From Dromiciops gliroides (Eukaryota; Chordata; Mammalia; Microbiotheria; Microbiotheriidae): DNA of 64,000 bases. The translations under genes and the position numbers were made by a program. The stretch lies in contig NC_057863.1 of the NCBI RefSeq assembly GCF_019393635.1, positions 641,606,806 through 641,670,805 of the forward strand, in the 5' to 3' direction. Positions 60,703 to 64,000 of this stretch are shown in pieces. Under the pieces are notes generated by a model. It was not told the origin of the DNA. It did not search any database and saw only the letters and a list, made by a program, of their open reading frames with translations. Position 1 is the first letter of the stretch. Each line of letters opens with the position of its first letter.

Positions 60703-60846
60703 TTTTGTGTGTGTGGAGCAATAAGGGTTAAGTGACTTGCCCAATGTCACACAGGTAGCAAGTGTCAAGTGTCTGAGGCCGGATTTGAGCTCAGGTCTTC
60801 CTAAATCCAAGACCAGTGCTCTATCCACTGCACCACCTAGCTGCCC
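60703..60846 (-). repeat. WSINE1-type SINE
   Basis: Inverted full-length copy with a (TG)n-like tail interruption. Confidence 0.9.
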
Positions 60847-60999
60847 AAGCTTATTATCAATTTATCAATTTCTACAGGTAAGGGATTGACCCAACATCTC
60901 CTTAGCTTCTTGTGGTCCCAAGAGAGCACAAAGCTACCTGTCCAGGCTTTTTTTTTATCCCTTTTTGATAAGAGAGAGTCATTATACATCAATCAAATC

Positions 61000-61370
61000 T
61001 AATTGGTTGATGTGCTTTGGAGGTGGGTTGTATTAAATGAAGTAGGGGATGACATCAGAGAAAGGAATGCAAGGCCCCCAACTCAAGCTGTTCAGGGCAA
61101 AATAATTTCATCTAGGTGTGGCTTAATCTCATCAGTAAAGTTCTCTGGCTATCTAGACAAAAGAATCCATCTCCACCCAAGACTCCTTTGTGAGTTTGAG
61201 CCAGGTTTGGCCCAGATGAATTTTACTTTCTGGGAGACCTCAGACCTTGAGCCTGAGAGGACTAAGGACTATGAAAGAAGGGAAGATCTCTGGGTCCCCC
61301 AAGATATTAATTATTAATAATTATTTCTCCCAGAAAATAAAGAAGTTTGTAACCTCCTACAGAAAAGGAT
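61000..61370 (+). mobile_element. Possible LTR-like unit
   Basis: AATAAAGAAGTTTGTAACCTCCTACA at the right end looks like a poly(A) signal and U5. The left end and a target duplication could not be found. The 104-codon ORF over it has no known family. Confidence 0.3.
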
Positions 61371-61533
61371 GATGGAAGACTACAAGTACATTTCATAAAA
61401 CAAGAGAGAACTTGTTGAAAGAAAGCGTGGCAAGAGACCTACCTAAGTAGAGTTATCCTTGGGGCATTTAAAGATAAACTTTTGTATGTATATTATTTGG
61501 TATTCTTTGGGGTTTTTTTTTTGTTTGTTTTGG

Positions 61534-61679
61534 GGGTTTTTCTGGCTGGGCAATGAGGTTTAAGTGACTTGCCCAAGGTCACACAGCTAATAAGTGCCAA
61601 GTGTCGGAGGCTGGATTTGAACTCAGGTCCTCCTGAATCCAAGGCCAGTGCTCTATCCACTGTGCCACCTAGCTGCCCC
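61534..61679 (-). repeat. WSINE1-type SINE
   Basis: Inverted full-length copy, ending CCACCTAGCTGCCCC. Confidence 0.92.
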
Positions 61680-61684
61680 TTTCT

Positions 61685-62515
61685 AAGGGGTTTTAAGGTT
61701 TCTTTGCTCATGGGTTACAGAATAACTTCATTAGCATTATATAGATCAACCCATTACAAATATAAATCAGTTAAACAATACAATACAAACAAATCAATTT
61801 AACAGCTCAACTTAAAGCAGATGCTATGGATAGATTGGTGGAAACAGGAGTGGTATTATCAGAGCCTGGGAGGTCTCTCTTTACTTCCTGGGGAAAGAAG
61901 ATAGTGAATGAGAATTTCAAAGGGGTATTTGAGTTTGTTTATTCTCTTGGGGAAAGTAAATAGGGACTGTCTGGTTCACTTTGAAGTCTTTGAGCAAAGG
62001 GCATTCTGCTCCTATTAATCCAGGGTCTCATAAAATCCATTTGGATAATAAGGTACCTTCATCAAATCCAGGTGATCCATATATTCATATTAAGGTTTAA
62101 GACCAAGAACTTCATCTTCCTTGTGTAATGGAGAAACTGGCTAATTAGAGCCAACTCTTAGAATAATCATTTGCCTGAAGGTTGGCTTGCATGCACGCCC
62201 TGCACCTGGCCCCTGGCCCCATGAATGGGGGCTCTCAGCATTTGAGTTCTCCAGGGTTATCTCATGAATAAGCTCAGTGTTGCCCTTCCTAGTGGATAAT
62301 ACAGAATATACAACAGGTATTTCTGGTCTGATTCCAATCTAAGATAGAGAGGCTTGGTGAGCCTACTTAGGTCCTTATACAACTGAAGGGCTTGGTCCTT
62401 GAGGTGGTAAAGAGTCTTCTGGCTGACTGAGGATCTGAAAGGACTAATGACTCATGAGCTGTTGAGTTCATGAACTGAGTGCATGTAAAGGAGATTATCT
62501 GCCCCTCTATTGGGC
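61685..62515. other. Intergenic stretch, nothing recognised
   Basis: No family resemblance on either strand. Confidence 0.45.
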
Positions 62516-62667
62516 CTTTTTTTTTTTTTTTTGCAGGGCAATGAGGGTTAAGTGACTTGCCCGGGGTCACACAGTTAGTGTCAAGTGTCTGAGGCCAGAT
62601 TTTTGAACTCAAGTCCTCCTGAATCCAGGGCCCGTGCTTTATCCACTGCGCCATCTAGCTGCCCCTG
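62516..62667 (-). repeat. WSINE1-type SINE
   Basis: Inverted; GGGCCTTT on both sides. Confidence 0.92.
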
Positions 62668-62707
62668 GGCCTTTAAAAAAACAAAAACAAAAACAACTTT
62701 CCCTTCT

Positions 62708-62855
62708 TGGGGGCAGCTAGGTGGCACAGTAGATAGAGCACTGGCCCTGGAGTCAGGAGGACTTGAGTTCAAATCTGGCTTCAGACACTTGATACTTACT
62801 AGCTGTGTGACCCTGGACAAGTCACTTAATCCCAATTGACCCCCCCACACACACA
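62708..62855 (+). repeat. WSINE1-type SINE with (CA)n tail
   Basis: Full-length; target duplication ACTTTCCCTTCTTGG. It lies about 40 bases from the inverted copy, so the pair can form a hairpin. Confidence 0.93.
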
Positions 62856-62869
62856 CACACACTTTCCCT

Positions 62870-63465
62870 TCTTGGCAGCCAGTGAGGCAGAATTGTGGTG
62901 TGCTTCCTGTTGGGGTGGCTGCCCTATTTCCCACCTGGTTTCCCCATGTGCACATCTCAACTCATTTCTTGGATGTTTATTCTTTCCCAATGTTAGGTGA
63001 CTGAATATAAGAGCAGAGTCTCCAGCTGACCAGGAGATCCATCAGTTCTGTCAGAGATGCCATCAGAGTTGGTAGTAAGGTCCCCTGGAGGCCATGGAGG
63101 CCTTAGCAGTGGCTGATGTCAGATGATGGAAATGGAAAGACAGTTACCCAAGGATGGTGTAGCTTCAGGGATCATGACTCCTCATGGCAGAGAGAAGTTC
63201 TGGCTCTGGACTCTAAAAAGTCATTGACCCTCAAACCACAGAGCTCCACCTACTAGGGACTTGATGAGGGTTCTACAAAAGGAGGATAGGACTCCCATGG
63301 CCAAGAGTTTCAAGGTCCTCTTCAGCTCCACGTGTTCTCTACAAGTATTTCTCACTCCCATTGTACTTTAAATTTGATCCAATTCTTCCCAAGGACCTTG
63401 TGTGTATAAGGAAAGAGTATGCACCCAGGATGGGGAAATAGCAATGGTTGGCAGCTACCATTTTT
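62870..63465. other. Intergenic stretch, nothing recognised
   Basis: No recognised repeat or gene. Confidence 0.45.
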
Positions 63466-63467
63466 GC

Positions 63468-63580
63468 CCAGGGTCACACAGCTAGGAAGTGAATGAGGCT
63501 GAATTTGAATTCATGAAGATGAGTCTTTCTGACCCCAGGCTCAATGCTCTATGCATTATGGGGCTACTTAGCTGCCCCTT
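63468..63580 (-). repeat. tRNA-type SINE remnant (RTE-tail class or MIR-like)
   Basis: TGCCCAGGGTCACACAGCTAGG to GGCTACTTAGCTGCCCC, with GAAGATGAGTCTTTCTGAC as in the RTE-tail class. Confidence 0.7.
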
Positions 63581-63589
63581 ATAGGGCCC

Positions 63590-63930
63590 AAATGTTCAGG
63601 CTGGTGAAAAAATAAAGAAATGAGTCCACTTCCTTGCCCTTCCCCTATAAAACCCAGGTGCGTCACAGATACCGAATTCTCCCCCTTCCCTATTCCTTTT
63701 TCCATGGCTGACAGGGGAGGGAGGAGGTTTGAGAGGTAATTAGGTGAAGCTCTCTGCTGGAGGCTAGCTATGTCTAATAAACCATGCAGCCACAGAAATG
63801 TTGATTACCTGTGAATCATCAATACTCATGATTGTTGACACAGAGCAGGAAATTTCTGGAGACACTGGGGATGAGCTGTGGAGTTTCCCATGTTTTTGCT
63901 AATCCTGAGCTTGCTCCAAGACAAGGTTTT
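63590..63930 (+). mobile_element. LTR-like repeat, copy 2
   Basis: CCCCTATAAAACCC (around 63642) is a TATA box about 130 bases before TCTAATAAACC (around 63775). It shares the 3' half of the unit at 59360-59770. Borders not resolved. Confidence 0.5.
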
Positions 63931-63956
63931 GGGGATTGGCTATGTATGGTCTTTTC

Positions 63957-64000
63957 TTCTCTCCTCTCCTCTCCTCTCCTCTCCTCTCCTCTCCTCTCCT
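63957..64000 (+). repeat. (TCTCC)n microsatellite, running off the window
   Basis: Perfect CTCCT pentamers to the last base. Confidence 0.95.

Noticed and set aside
59360-63930. A provirus between the two LTR-like copies
   Set aside because: No gag, pro, pol or env-like frames were recognised between them; the interval holds SINEs and a (TG)n array.

Overview
This is vertebrate nuclear DNA, almost certainly from a marsupial and probably an Australian lineage (Australidelphia). The call rests on about forty copies of one tRNA-derived SINE of the WSINE1 type, a second SINE class with an RTE/BovB-like tail, marsupial-type L1 3' ends, and a KRAB zinc-finger gene whose exon layout is typical of marsupials. 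There is no prokaryotic content, and I found no candidate for a novel defence or biosynthetic system.

Three protein-coding loci are supported. (1) Bases 2-1198 (+) are the last exon of a C2H2 zinc-finger gene with 12 fingers; its KRAB exons lie upstream of the window. (2) A complete KRAB zinc-finger gene runs from about 11.8 to 28.6 kb (+). It has a CpG-rich promoter with ZNF143/THAP11 and NRF1 motifs, a 5'UTR exon (12874-12994), a start-codon exon (13526-13621), a 127-bp KRAB-A exon (18964-19090), a KRAB-B exon (19700-19786) and a zinc-finger exon (27165-28558). All junctions keep phase, and the predicted protein is 546 aa with 12 intact fingers. (3) COX7A1, the muscle/heart isoform of cytochrome c oxidase subunit 7A, lies on the minus strand at 42308-43721. 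It has four coding exons encoding 83 aa, and a TATA-like box, an inverted CCAAT box and E-boxes upstream. COX7A1 next to a KRAB zinc-finger cluster matches human 19q13.12, so the window is probably the orthologous region.

The rest is mostly transposon-derived. There are L1 3' ends of several ages, a BovB-type RTE fragment (7583-7996), L2/CR1-type tails, MIR-like SINEs, three solo LTRs with intact 4-bp target-site duplications (10778-11250, 49360-49827, 55219-55702), and one probable LTR split by an L1 (51605-54415). Between 50.8 and 55.9 kb an ancient repeat has been opened in turn by a SINE, two LTRs and an L1, which gives a relative chronology. Long microsatellites sit at 21.2, 22.3, 43.3, 51.2, 57.9, 60.2 and 64.0 kb.

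The most unusual items are a 59-bp inverted repeat (58/59 identical, arms 1.26 kb apart) beside a rearranged L1 patch, one 10-bp target site carrying both an L1 and a SINE, a three-finger internal duplication in the first zinc-finger gene, and the TATA/CCAAT arrangement at COX7A1. I could not run searches. Repeat names follow recognised motifs, and boundaries are good to a few bases only where a target-site duplication is cited.
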